Assembly: GCF_013410375.1 (NCBI RefSeq)
Contig: NZ_JACCFL010000001.1
Span: forward strand, 3,038,001-3,102,000
Reading direction: 5' to 3'
Length of the DNA stretch: 64,000 bases
From: Leifsonia shinshuensis
GTDB taxonomy: Bacteria; Actinomycetota; Actinomycetes; Actinomycetales; Microbacteriaceae
Positions within the stretch are counted from its first letter, which is position 1. The number at the start of each line of letters is the position of its first letter. Below, piece by piece: positions 14,111-21,318 of the stretch. Both the position numbers and the translations under genes were made by a program. A model generated the notes under the pieces. It was not told the origin of the DNA, did no database searches, and saw only the letters and a program-made list of their open reading frames with translations.

Positions 14111-16312
14111 CTACCCCTCCAGCGCGTCCTCCAGCAGGTGGATGAGCGCGTCCAGCTGCACCGAGTCCGCCGAGCCGATCTCCACGTCGCTGCCGTCGAG
14201 CGCGCGGGCCGCGAGGCCCTGCTTCGAGTCGATCAGCTCCGCGATCTTGGCGTCGATGGTCTGGGCGGCGATGATCCGCCATGCCGTCACCGGCTCGTCC
14301 TGGCCGATGCGGTGCACGCGGTCGATCGCCTGCGTCTGCTCGGCGGCCGTCCAGGACAGCTCGGCGAGCACCACGTTGGAGGCGGCCTGGAGGTTGAGCC
14401 CGACGCCGGCGGCGGTGAGCGAGCAGACGGCGACGGCGACCTCCGGGTCGTTGTTGAACGCGTCGATCTCCTTCTGCCTGGCCAGCGCGGACTGGTCGCC
14501 GCGGATCGAGATCGTCTTCAGGTCGCGGGCGGCGAAGGCCTCCTCCGCGGCGTCCATGACGTCGATGTGCTTGGCGAAGAACACCACCTTGCCGACCGAG
14601 CGGGCCAGCTGCGCGGTGTAGTCGGAGGCGAGCCCGGCCTTCGCCTGGCCGATCTTGCGGACCATGGTGAAGACGTTGTCGCCGGTCTTGGCCGACTTCG
14701 ACTCCTCCAGCTCGGACTGCGCCACGAGCCGGATGAGGTGCTTCCGGTGCGCCTCGTCGTCGCCGTCGAACGAGTCGGGTCGTCCGGCCGCTGCCGCGCG
14801 GTGGAAGCGGGCCACCAGGCGGGCGGCGAGCTCCTTCTCGGCCTGCTTGATCGAGCGGCCGAGGTCGTCGTCCAGCTCCACCGGCAGGTCGACCACACGG
14901 CGGCTGGGGAGGTCGGCCGCCACGTCCACCTTGCGGCGGCGGACGATGCCGAGGTCGATGACGGACTCCCGGGCGGCGGCGTAGAAGCCGAAGTCGGCGG
15001 GGGTGAGCCCGGTCTCCTCCAGGCTCTCCATCAGCTCGGCCGTCGGCTTGTTGCCGTCGATCCAGCCGAGGAACTGCCAGATCGCCTTGAAGTCGTCGAT
15101 GTCGTTGATCAGCGGTGTTCCGGTGAGCGCGATCAGGAGCGGGTCGGCCGCCTTCTCGCGGATCGCCTCGGCCAGTCCCAGCACGAGCCGGGAGCGCTGC
15201 GAGTGCAGGTTCTTGATGAAATGCGCCTCGTCGACCACCATGCCCTGGAAGCCGAGCGTGCGCAGCCAGGACAGGTGCCGGTCGAGCACCTCGTAGTTGA
15301 CGATGACGACGTCGGCGAAGGCGTCCAGTCCCTCGCCGTCGCCGTGGATGACGGTGGCGCGGCGGTGCGGCGTCCAGCGCTCGACCTCGCGCGCCCAGTT
15401 CATCTTGACGACGTTCGGCACGACCGCGAGCAGCGGGTAGGCGCCGGCGACCGAGGCCGCGAGGACGGACTGCGCGGTCTTGCCGAGGCCGGGCTCGTCG
15501 GCGAGCAGGAAGCGGCGGTGGCCTTGGCGGACGCTCTCGATGAACCGGGACTGGTGGTGCATCAGCTCGAGGCCGGGAGGCGAGTAGCGGTCGATCTTCG
15601 GCGCGTCGGGGAGCTCCATGCTCGCGGCCTGGCCGCCCGCGCCGTACTCGAACGACTTGAACAGCGGGCCGAGCAGCTCCCACGAGTCGAGGCGGCGGCG
15701 CGGTGCGGGCGCCGCGGCGGTCGCCTTGCTGAAGTCGGGGGCGAGGAACGGGTTGGAGAGCTGCCGCGACTTGACCGAGGCCGGGACGACCTGCTTCTCG
15801 GCCAGCTCGGGCGGGATGACGCTCTCGGGCGGGACCACGCGCTCCACCGTGATGATGAGGTCGTCGGGGCTGAGCTCGGTGCCGGACTCCAGCAGCCAGT
15901 CGCGGCGGATCTTCTGCGCCGTCGCGGTGGGCGGCGCCTCGCTCTCCAGCAGCGAGATGAGCGAGGTGTCGCGGGCCGCGGTCTTGGCCAGGATCGTGGC
16001 GATGCCGTCCAGCCGCTTGAGCTGCTCGGCGCGCGCGGCGTCGCTCAGCTCGGGGTCGGCCTTGGCTCGTGCGCGCTCCTCGCGCATGAGGAACGCGATG
16101 ACCTGGAACTTGGTCCGGTTGGTCGGGCCGAGCTTCTTGCCGTCGGCGGCCTTGGCCTCCACCTCGCGCACCTTGCGCGCGAGCACGGGGATGAGCCCGT
16201 CGTTGTTGGCGTGACGGTTGCGGCGCTGCTGCTGCGGTCGCGACGAGGCGCGCTGCGAGGCGCCTTGACCAGACATGCGCTGACCGGACATGCGCTGACC
16301 CGAACGAGACAT
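14111..16312 (-). CDS. SNF2-family DEAD/DEAH helicase (SMARCAL1/HARP-like)
   Basis: 733 residues. An Arg/Gln-rich N-terminus of about 35 residues with three copies of a 5-residue SGQRM/SGQGA unit, then a charged coiled region to about residue 240. The SNF2 motor follows: LADEPGLGKTAQSVLAA (motif I), VVDEAHFIKN (DEAH, motif II), ALTGTPLIND (III), VVFFAKHIDVM (IV), SLTAAGVGLNL (V) and QAIDRVHRIGQ (VI). It probably translocates on double-stranded DNA in repair or restart. TGGAGGACC directly before the first ATG fixes the start despite three alternative Mets in the repeat. Confidence 0.85.
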   Translation of the reverse strand: MSRSGQRMSGQRMSGQGASQRASSRPQQQRRNRHANNDGLIPVLARKVREVEAKAADGKKLGPTNRTKFQVIAFLMREERARAKADPELSDAARAEQLKRLDGIATILAKTAARDTSLISLLESEAPPTATAQKIRRDWLLESGTELSPDDLIITVERVVPPESVIPPELAEKQVVPASVKSRQLSNPFLAPDFSKATAAAPAPRRRLDSWELLGPLFKSFEYGAGGQAASMELPDAPKIDRYSPPGLELMHHQSRFIESVRQGHRRFLLADEPGLGKTAQSVLAASVAGAYPLLAVVPNVVKMNWAREVERWTPHRRATVIHGDGEGLDAFADVVIVNYEVLDRHLSWLRTLGFQGMVVDEAHFIKNLHSQRSRLVLGLAEAIREKAADPLLIALTGTPLINDIDDFKAIWQFLGWIDGNKPTAELMESLEETGLTPADFGFYAAARESVIDLGIVRRRKVDVAADLPSRRVVDLPVELDDDLGRSIKQAEKELAARLVARFHRAAAAGRPDSFDGDDEAHRKHLIRLVAQSELEESKSAKTGDNVFTMVRKIGQAKAGLASDYTAQLARSVGKVVFFAKHIDVMDAAEEAFAARDLKTISIRGDQSALARQKEIDAFNNDPEVAVAVCSLTAAGVGLNLQAASNVVLAELSWTAAEQTQAIDRVHRIGQDEPVTAWRIIAAQTIDAKIAELIDSKQGLAARALDGSDVEIGSADSVQLDALIHLLEDALEG

Positions 16313-16480
16313 GGTCCTCCAGTGGATGCGCCGCGCGCTGACAGAGGACGCGACGCCGTAGGGCGTGAGGGCCGGCGCGGCGGCGGGGACGGATCCGAGT
16401 GGTCCGACCGAGCATCGCAGAACGCCGGGCGCACGGCGCAGGACGGCCGTGCAACCGTCATTTTACCGTATCGGGAGGGC
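16313..16480 (-). promoter_or_regulatory. Long leader of the helicase gene
   Basis: The gap holds a minus-strand TAAAAT box (16461-16466), which would give a 5' leader of about 140 nt ending in GGAGG. No convincing -35 or recognised RNA element was seen. Confidence 0.35.
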
Positions 16481-16816
16481 TCAGCGGCGCGTGTCGGCCG
16501 GAATCTTGATAGTGAGTCCCGCGACGACGAAGACGGCGGCCGCCGCGAGGCTCAGCAGCGGCAGTACGGGGGTGAGCCCGGGGAGCGGCCAGATCGGGTT
16601 CCAGAGCACGGCGATCGGGACCAGGCCGGCCAGCCACCACCGGCTCTTCGCCTGCCAGGCGAACACGCAGAGGATGAGCGCCAGGATGCTCACCGCGTAC
16701 TGCACGTAGGTGTACCAGTCCGCGAACGCCAGCCCGAACAGCAGCACCAGCGCGCCCAGGATGCCCGGGGCGAGCGCGGCGCGGTTGTAGGCGGGAGGCT
16801 GCGGGGTGTAGGGCAC
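16481..16816 (-). CDS. DUF6804-type small membrane protein
   Basis: A 111-residue protein with four hydrophobic helices (about residues 14-32, 36-52, 60-76 and 82-102) and short polar ends. WYTYVQYAVSILALILCVFAW and LVPIAVLWNPIWPL overlap segments that match the DUF6804 family as I recall it. Function unknown. GTG start with TAGAGT 6 nt upstream. Confidence 0.65.
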   Translation of the reverse strand: MPYTPQPPAYNRAALAPGILGALVLLFGLAFADWYTYVQYAVSILALILCVFAWQAKSRWWLAGLVPIAVLWNPIWPLPGLTPVLPLLSLAAAAVFVVAGLTIKIPADTRR

Positions 16817-16822
16817 CCGTCA

Positions 16823-16828
16823 ACTCTA
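16823..16828 (-). promoter_or_regulatory. -10 box TAGAGT of the DUF6804 gene
   Basis: Minus-strand TAGAGT ends 6 nt from the GTG at 16816. Confidence 0.5.
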
Positions 16829-16910
16829 GTGAACCGTCAGCGGCCCGAACGGCCCGCGCCCCTGGGACAAGACCTCTCCCCGGGGCGCGGACGGCTGTGA
16901 GCGGATGGAT

Positions 16911-17339
16911 TCAGAGTGCGCCTCTGCGGAACAGGAACGCGCACGGCGGCGCGTCCGATCCCACGCGGACGATGACGGCGGAACGCTGGGCCAGCGCGAC
17001 GAACGGCTCGAGGTCGAGCCGGGTCATCGGGATGCGGCGCAGCTCCGCGTCCGAGGCGATGCCGTTCACCGCGAACGCGACGTCGGGGACCTCGTAGGGC
17101 TCTGCTGCGAGGTCCAGGAACACGATCGGCGACGGGTCTGCGGTGTCGAGCGGGAACACGCTGAGGATGGCCTCGGCGGCGGCCTCGGTGGTGACGTCCT
17201 CCCCCAGGTGGACGATGGGCGATGTGAGTGCTTCTTCGGGATAGCCGCTGCCGACGAGGGTAAGTGTGTCGCCATCTTGCATCGCGTCCAGGGCGCTCAA
17301 AAGCGCACCGGACAGCAGCGGGCTGAGGTTCTTCAGCAA
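16911..17339 (-). CDS. RbsD/FucU-like protein (sugar mutarotase fold), TTG start
   Basis: 142 residues if translation starts at TTG 17339, where AGGAAAGG lies about 8 nt upstream and the protein begins LKNLSPLLSGALLSALDAM as RbsD/FucU proteins do. The longer frame (168 residues) starts in the operator region and adds no family sequence. RbsD and FucU interconvert anomers of ribose or fucose using a His in a GHGD/GHTD motif; here the segment reads MQDGDTL, so that His is missing. SGYPEE stands where ANFP is usual. Enzymatic activity is doubtful. Two CsoR-like boxes lie in its promoter. Confidence 0.6.
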   Translation of the reverse strand: MLKNLSPLLSGALLSALDAMQDGDTLTLVGSGYPEEALTSPIVHLGEDVTTEAAAEAILSVFPLDTADPSPIVFLDLAAEPYEVPDVAFAVNGIASDAELRRIPMTRLDLEPFVALAQRSAVIVRVGSDAPPCAFLFRRGAL

Positions 17340-17373
17340 AGTCGGGCCTTTCCTGTAAAACGAATATTTCTCA

Positions 17374-17433
17374 ACCCCTGTTAGGGAGGATAGACCAGCC
17401 GGTATGTCCTCCCACACCCCCCGTTAGGGGGTG
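17374..17433. promoter_or_regulatory. Two GC-tract operators upstream of the RbsD/FucU-like gene
   Basis: ACCCCTGTTAGGGAGG (17374-17389) and CACCCCCCGTTAGGGGGTG (17415-17433, a 7-bp inverted repeat around CGTTA) share C4-6-N-GTTAGGG. C-tract/G-tract operators are typical of CsoR repressors, and a csoR-like gene is divergent 200 bp away. Binding is inferred. Confidence 0.45.
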
Positions 17434-17577
17434 CCAACGCGCCGCGCCGTGTCGCGTGTCGCGCCTTCCCGTCCCGAATCTGATACAGACGCATGGACCT
17501 GGCGGCATATGTCCCCGCGCGCGTCATGCATACACCCGGATACATCGGGCGCACGAGGGGCGGTTCGCCGCGGGCGG
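17434..17577. other. Gene-free stretch upstream of the csoR-like gene
   Basis: Part of the 281-bp divergent gap 17340-17620. Apart from the boxes listed separately, I see only short weak AT-rich spots (ATACAG, GGATAC) and no supported gene or RNA. Confidence 0.4.
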
Positions 17578-17613
17578 ATACCTGGCCGGGGTATGGGGTT
17601 TCCGCGGTATCCT
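17578..17613 (+). promoter_or_regulatory. CsoR-type operator and leaderless promoter of the csoR-like gene
   Basis: ATACCTGGCCGGGGTAT (17578-17594) is a perfect ATACC-N7-GGTAT inverted repeat with a G tract, as in known CsoR operators. TATCCT (17608-17613) is the -10 box, 7 nt before the GTG. The operator covers the -35 zone, so autorepression is likely. Confidence 0.6.
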
Positions 17614-17620
17614 GGGACGC

Positions 17621-17899
17621 GTGATCGCAGACATCAAGAAGAGAGCGCTGCACCGCACGCGCATCCTCGAGGGGCAGTTGCGCGGCCTCGAGAAGATGAT
17701 CGAGAACGAGGACTACTGCGTCGACATCATCACCCAGTCGCTGGCCATCCAGAAGTCGCTCGGGTCGCTCAACAAGCTGCTCGTCGAGAACCACCTCAAG
17801 ACCCACGTCTCGGCGATGTTCGAGGAGGGCGGGGACCAGCGCGACGACGCCATCCTCGAGCTCCTGAAGGTGTACGAGCTGTCGAACAACCGGGGCTGA
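17621..17899 (+). CDS. CsoR/RcnR-family metal-sensing repressor, C-H-H variant
   Basis: A 92-residue all-helical repressor. LHRTRILEGQLRGLEKMI is the conserved helix 1. EDYCVDIITQSLAIQKSL holds the first ligand Cys. ENHLKTHV holds the second-position His, but the residue that is Cys in Cu(I)-sensing CsoR (four residues on) is His here, giving a C-H-H set. Copper is therefore not certain; another metal or a reactive species is possible. GTG start is set by TATCCT 7 nt upstream. The macro-domain gene begins 1 bp after its stop. Confidence 0.85.
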   Translation: MIADIKKRALHRTRILEGQLRGLEKMIENEDYCVDIITQSLAIQKSLGSLNKLLVENHLKTHVSAMFEEGGDQRDDAILELLKVYELSNNRG

Positions 17900-17900
17900 G

Positions 17901-18428
17901 ATGGCGGACCCCATCGAGATCGTCCGCGGCGACATCACCGAGCAGGCCGTGGACGCCGTCGTCAACGCCGCCAACAGCTCCCTGCTTGGCGGCGGCGGCG
18001 TCGACGGCGCCATCCACCGGCGGGGCGGCCCCGCCATCCTCGCCGCGTGCCGCGAACTGCGGGCGACCACCCTGCCGGACGGCCTGCCGACCGGGCAGGC
18101 CGTCGCGACGACCGCGGGCGACCTGCCGGCGCAGTGGGTGATCCACACCGTCGGGCCGGTCTGGGCCCGTTCGGAGGACCGCACGCCCGACCTCCAGAAC
18201 GCCTACCGCTCGTCGCTGCGGGTGGCGCGCGAGCTGGGCGCCGCGACGGTGGCGTTCCCTGCCGTGTCCGCCGGCGTCTACGGCTGGCCGCTGGACGACG
18301 CGGCCCGGATCGCGGTGAGCACGGTGCGCGCCGTCCTCTCCTCCGGCGTCGGCTCGGTCGAGCTCGTGCGCTTCGTGCTGTTCAACGACGACGCGCTCTC
18401 CGCGTTCCGCCGGGCGGCCGGCGAGTGA
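17901..18428 (+). CDS. Macro-domain protein, O-acetyl-ADP-ribose deacetylase type
   Basis: A 175-residue MacroD/YmdB-like domain. GDITEQAVDAVVNAANSSL (Asn of the active loop), GGGGVDGAIHRRGG (diphosphate loop), VIHTVGPVW and FPAVSAGVYGWPLDDAA (ADP-ribose loop) are all intact, so hydrolysis of O-acetyl-ADP-ribose or removal of ADP-ribose from proteins is expected. It is co-transcribed with the metal repressor gene (1 bp gap) and its stop overlaps the next GTG. Confidence 0.9.
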   Translation: MADPIEIVRGDITEQAVDAVVNAANSSLLGGGGVDGAIHRRGGPAILAACRELRATTLPDGLPTGQAVATTAGDLPAQWVIHTVGPVWARSEDRTPDLQNAYRSSLRVARELGAATVAFPAVSAGVYGWPLDDAARIAVSTVRAVLSSGVGSVELVRFVLFNDDALSAFRRAAGE

Positions 18429-19801
18429 GCGCGACGGACGAGGTCGCCGCCGGGAGCGCCGCGCGCGACACCGAGGCGCTGGAGCGCTTCCGCACGCTCC
18501 TGCGTATCCCGACGATGTCCCGCAATGCGGTCGAGGAGACCGACTGGGCCGCGTTCGACGCGTTCGTGGACGCTCTCCCCCGGCTCTACCCCCGCGTCCA
18601 CGCCGAGCTCGAACGGGAGCGCCACGGCGACCGCGGGCACGCGCTGCTCTACCGCTGGCGCGGGCGCGACGCCGCCGGTGCGCCCACGGTGCTGATGGCG
18701 CACTACGACGTGGTGCCCGCCACCGAGGAGGGCTGGGACCACCCGCCGTTTGCGGCCGAGCTGACCGGCCGGGGCGACGACCGGCTGCTCTGGGCCCGCG
18801 GCACGCTGGACGACAAGGGCGCGGCCGTCGCGATCCTGGAGGCCGTGGAGGCCCTGCTCGCGGACGGCGTGGTCCCCGCGCACGACGTCTACCTGTCGTT
18901 CGGCAACGACGAGGAGACGTTCGGCTCCGGCGCGCGCGGCATCGTGGAGGTGCTGCGCTCGCGCGGCGTCCGCCCCGCCCTCGTCCTCGACGAGGGCGGC
19001 GCCGTGATCGAGGGCGTCTTCCCGGGCATCCGAAAGCCCATCGCGGTGGTCGGCGTGAGCGAGAAGGGCATCACCACCGTCCGGCTCACCGTTGAGCAGC
19101 ACGGCGGCCACGCCTCCACCCCGCCCCGGACGACGGCGACGGTGCGGCTGGCCCGGGCGATCACCCGCCTGAACGCGCGCCCGTTCCCCGCGCGCCTGAC
19201 CGAGACGAACCTGCTGATGGTGGAGACCCTCGGCGCGCACGCCACCGGACCGCTCCGGGCCGTGTTCACCCGCGCCCGGCGGCTCCAGCCGCTGCTGCGC
19301 TGGGTGTTCACCCGGCTCGGCGACGAGACCCGCGCGATCGTGCGGACCACGACCGCCGTGACGCAGCTCCACGGCAGCCTGGCGGCGAACGCGCTGCCGG
19401 AGACGGCGGAGGCGGTCGTCAACGTCCGCATCGCGGTCGGCTCCACCGTCGCCGAAACCCTCCAGCACCTGCGCCGCGCCATCCACGACCCCCACGTCCG
19501 CATCGAGGCGGTCGACGCGAACGAGCCCTCCCCGGTCTCCCCGACGTCGGGCCCGCAGTGGACGCGCGTGGCGTCGGCGATCTCCGCCGTACACCCGGAC
19601 GCGATCGCGACCCCGTACATCATGCTCGGCGCCAGCGACGGCCGCCACTTCACGGCGATCAGCGACGCCGTCTACCGCTTCACCCCGTTCGAGATGAGCG
19701 CGGAGGAGCGCGGGACGCTGCACGCGCGGAACGAGCGGATCGGCGTGGCCACGTGGCTGCGCGGGATCCGGTTCTACGAGGAGATGCTGCGGGGGGCGTG
19801 A
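18425..19801 (+). CDS. M20-family metallopeptidase
   Basis: A 458-residue zinc peptidase of the M20/M25/M40 type. VLMAHYDVVPA carries the first zinc His and Asp, WARGTLDDKGA the bridging Asp, FGNDEETFGS the catalytic Glu pair, and VEQHGGHASTPP the His of the dimerisation domain that reaches into the partner active site. The C-terminal YIMLGASDGRHFT supplies the last ligands. Probably a cytoplasmic dipeptidase or carboxypeptidase. GTG start overlaps the macro-domain stop (GTGA); third gene of the csoR-like operon. Confidence 0.85.
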   Translation: MSATDEVAAGSAARDTEALERFRTLLRIPTMSRNAVEETDWAAFDAFVDALPRLYPRVHAELERERHGDRGHALLYRWRGRDAAGAPTVLMAHYDVVPATEEGWDHPPFAAELTGRGDDRLLWARGTLDDKGAAVAILEAVEALLADGVVPAHDVYLSFGNDEETFGSGARGIVEVLRSRGVRPALVLDEGGAVIEGVFPGIRKPIAVVGVSEKGITTVRLTVEQHGGHASTPPRTTATVRLARAITRLNARPFPARLTETNLLMVETLGAHATGPLRAVFTRARRLQPLLRWVFTRLGDETRAIVRTTTAVTQLHGSLAANALPETAEAVVNVRIAVGSTVAETLQHLRRAIHDPHVRIEAVDANEPSPVSPTSGPQWTRVASAISAVHPDAIATPYIMLGASDGRHFTAISDAVYRFTPFEMSAEERGTLHARNERIGVATWLRGIRFYEEMLRGA

Positions 19802-19805
19802 CCCC

Positions 19806-20399
19806 CTACGCCGCCCCGCCCAGATCCGGCAGCTGGATCGCCCGGCTGTTCGGCGGCAGCTGCCGCGCCCGCTCCAGTCCCGGCACGAGCTCGCTCAGCC
19901 AGACCCGGTAGCCCTCCTCGTTGAGGTGGAGGCGGTCGTCGGTGTAGGCGGGGTTGAGCTCGCCGCCCTCGAGCGCCATCGCCGGCCACAGGTCGAGCCA
20001 CGCCGCGTGGACGGTGGGTGCGAACTGCCACAAGTGGCGGTTGATGTCGCGGATCTGGTCGGCGAACTCGCGGCCGCGGGGCAGCACCGACTGGACCAGG
20101 ATGCGCGCCTCCGGGAGCTCCTTGCGGAGCGTGACCAGGATCGTCTCGACGTTCCGCACCACGTGCTCGACCGAGCGGCGCCAGGCGAGGTCGTTCGTGC
20201 CGATCAGCAGGGCGACCGTCGCCGGGCGCGCCTCCACGATCTGGCCGAGGCGCGCGAGCACGTCGTCGGACGTGTCGCCCGCGACGCCGAGGTTGAGGAC
20301 GTCCTCCCCCGGCAGCCAGGCCGCCCAGTCGCCGCCCTGGGTCAGGCTGTCGCCGACCAGGGCGAGTGTTCCGTGCCCAGAACCCCACCCGTCGCTCAT
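19806..20399 (-). CDS. SGNH/GDSL hydrolase
   Basis: A 197-residue esterase-fold protein. Block I ALVGDSLTQGG has the nucleophile Ser, block II the Gly in LNLGVAGDT, block III IGTNDLAW the oxyanion Asn, and block V DDRLHLNEEGYRVW the catalytic Asp and His. No signal peptide, so an intracellular lipase, esterase or acyl hydrolase. GGGAGG lies just before the ATG. Convergent with the M20 peptidase gene (4 bp gap). Confidence 0.85.
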   Translation of the reverse strand: MSDGWGSGHGTLALVGDSLTQGGDWAAWLPGEDVLNLGVAGDTSDDVLARLGQIVEARPATVALLIGTNDLAWRRSVEHVVRNVETILVTLRKELPEARILVQSVLPRGREFADQIRDINRHLWQFAPTVHAAWLDLWPAMALEGGELNPAYTDDRLHLNEEGYRVWLSELVPGLERARQLPPNSRAIQLPDLGGAA

Positions 20400-20457
20400 C
20401 CTCCCATCCTCCCTCAGAACGAGGGAGGTCGGAAGGGTGCCCGCGGCGACCCGACGG

Positions 20458-21318
20458 CTACAGCAGCGACTTGGTGTGCCAGACCGTCTTGGTCTCCGTG
20501 AAGAATGCGATGCGGTCCAGCGACGGTGCAGCGGCGTCCGGGCCGTTCTCCGGCGTCAGCACGCGCTTCAGCGTGTCCGCCGCGGCGATCTGCAGGTCCA
20601 CCCACTCCAGCGCTCCCGCGCCGACCAGGTCGAGCGCGTTGACATCGGCGTGCGAGGCCAGCCACGGGGCGATCTCCGCGGGCGACCCGGTGAGGATGTT
20701 GACCACGCCGCCCGGGACGTCGCTCGTCGCGAGCACCTCGCTGAGGCTGATCGCCGACAGCGGGAAGCGCTCGCTCGCCACGACAACGACGGTGTTGCCG
20801 GCGACCAGGGCCGGCGCTATGGCGCTGACGAAGCCCAGCAGGCTGGAGTCCTGCGGCGCGACGATCGCGACGACGCCGGTCGGCTCCGGCACCGAGATGT
20901 TGAAGTACGGGCCGGCGACCGGGTTGGCGTTACCGGCGACCTGGGCGAACTTGTCGGCCCAGCCGGCGTACCAGACCCAGCGGTCGATCGCCTCGTCCAC
21001 CTGGGCGCCCGCGACGGCGGCGGAGACGCCCTCCGCGGACACGATCTCGTCCACGAACTGGGCCCGGCGGCCCTCCATCAGCTCGGCGATCCGGTAGAGC
21101 ACCTGGCCGCGGTTGTACGCCGTCGCGCCGGCCCAGCCGGACAGCGCGCCGCGCGCGGCCACGACGGCGTCACGGGCGTCCTTACGGGAGGCCTTGGCGG
21201 CGTTCGCCAGGAACGCGCCCTTCGCCGAGACGACCTCGTACGTGCGGCCGGACTCCGAGCGCGGGAACTTCCCGCCGATGTAGAGCTTGTAGGTCTTCGG
21301 CACGGCCAGGCGGCTCAT
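20458..21318 (-). CDS. Short aldehyde-dehydrogenase-like protein lacking the catalytic half
   Basis: 286 residues against about 480 for a complete ALDH. It carries the N-terminal region (YIGGKFPRSESGRTYEV, WAGATAYNRGQVLYRIAEL, WVWYAGWADKFAQV) and the NAD-binding segment (PTGVVAIVAPQDSSLLGFV, VAGNTVVVVASE), but ends before any GxxC active-site loop; the usual catalytic Glu region reads LDLVGAGALEWVD. The frame is open and overlaps the full-length ALDH gene by 4 bp, so it looks like a maintained protein rather than a fresh pseudogene. It may be a structural or regulatory subunit of the neighbouring enzyme. Confidence 0.75.
   Translation of the reverse strand: MSRLAVPKTYKLYIGGKFPRSESGRTYEVVSAKGAFLANAAKASRKDARDAVVAARGALSGWAGATAYNRGQVLYRIAELMEGRRAQFVDEIVSAEGVSAAVAGAQVDEAIDRWVWYAGWADKFAQVAGNANPVAGPYFNISVPEPTGVVAIVAPQDSSLLGFVSAIAPALVAGNTVVVVASERFPLSAISLSEVLATSDVPGGVVNILTGSPAEIAPWLASHADVNALDLVGAGALEWVDLQIAAADTLKRVLTPENGPDAAAPSLDRIAFFTETKTVWHTKSLL

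Noticed and set aside
14138-16900. Open frame of 920 codons opposite the SNF2 helicase
   Set aside because: Antisense shadow with no recognisable domain and a run across several unrelated features.
16911-17417. 168-residue version of the RbsD/FucU-like protein
   Set aside because: The extra 26 residues lie in the promoter/operator zone. Family similarity and a ribosome binding site begin at TTG 17339.
17415-17433. CACCCCC...GGGGGTG hairpin as a transcription terminator
   Set aside because: It lies in a divergent promoter region, not after a gene, and resembles the neighbouring operator boxes.
20458-21318. Short ALDH as a pseudogene
   Set aside because: Frame is intact, start overlaps the partner gene by 4 bp, and no remnants of the catalytic half follow the stop.
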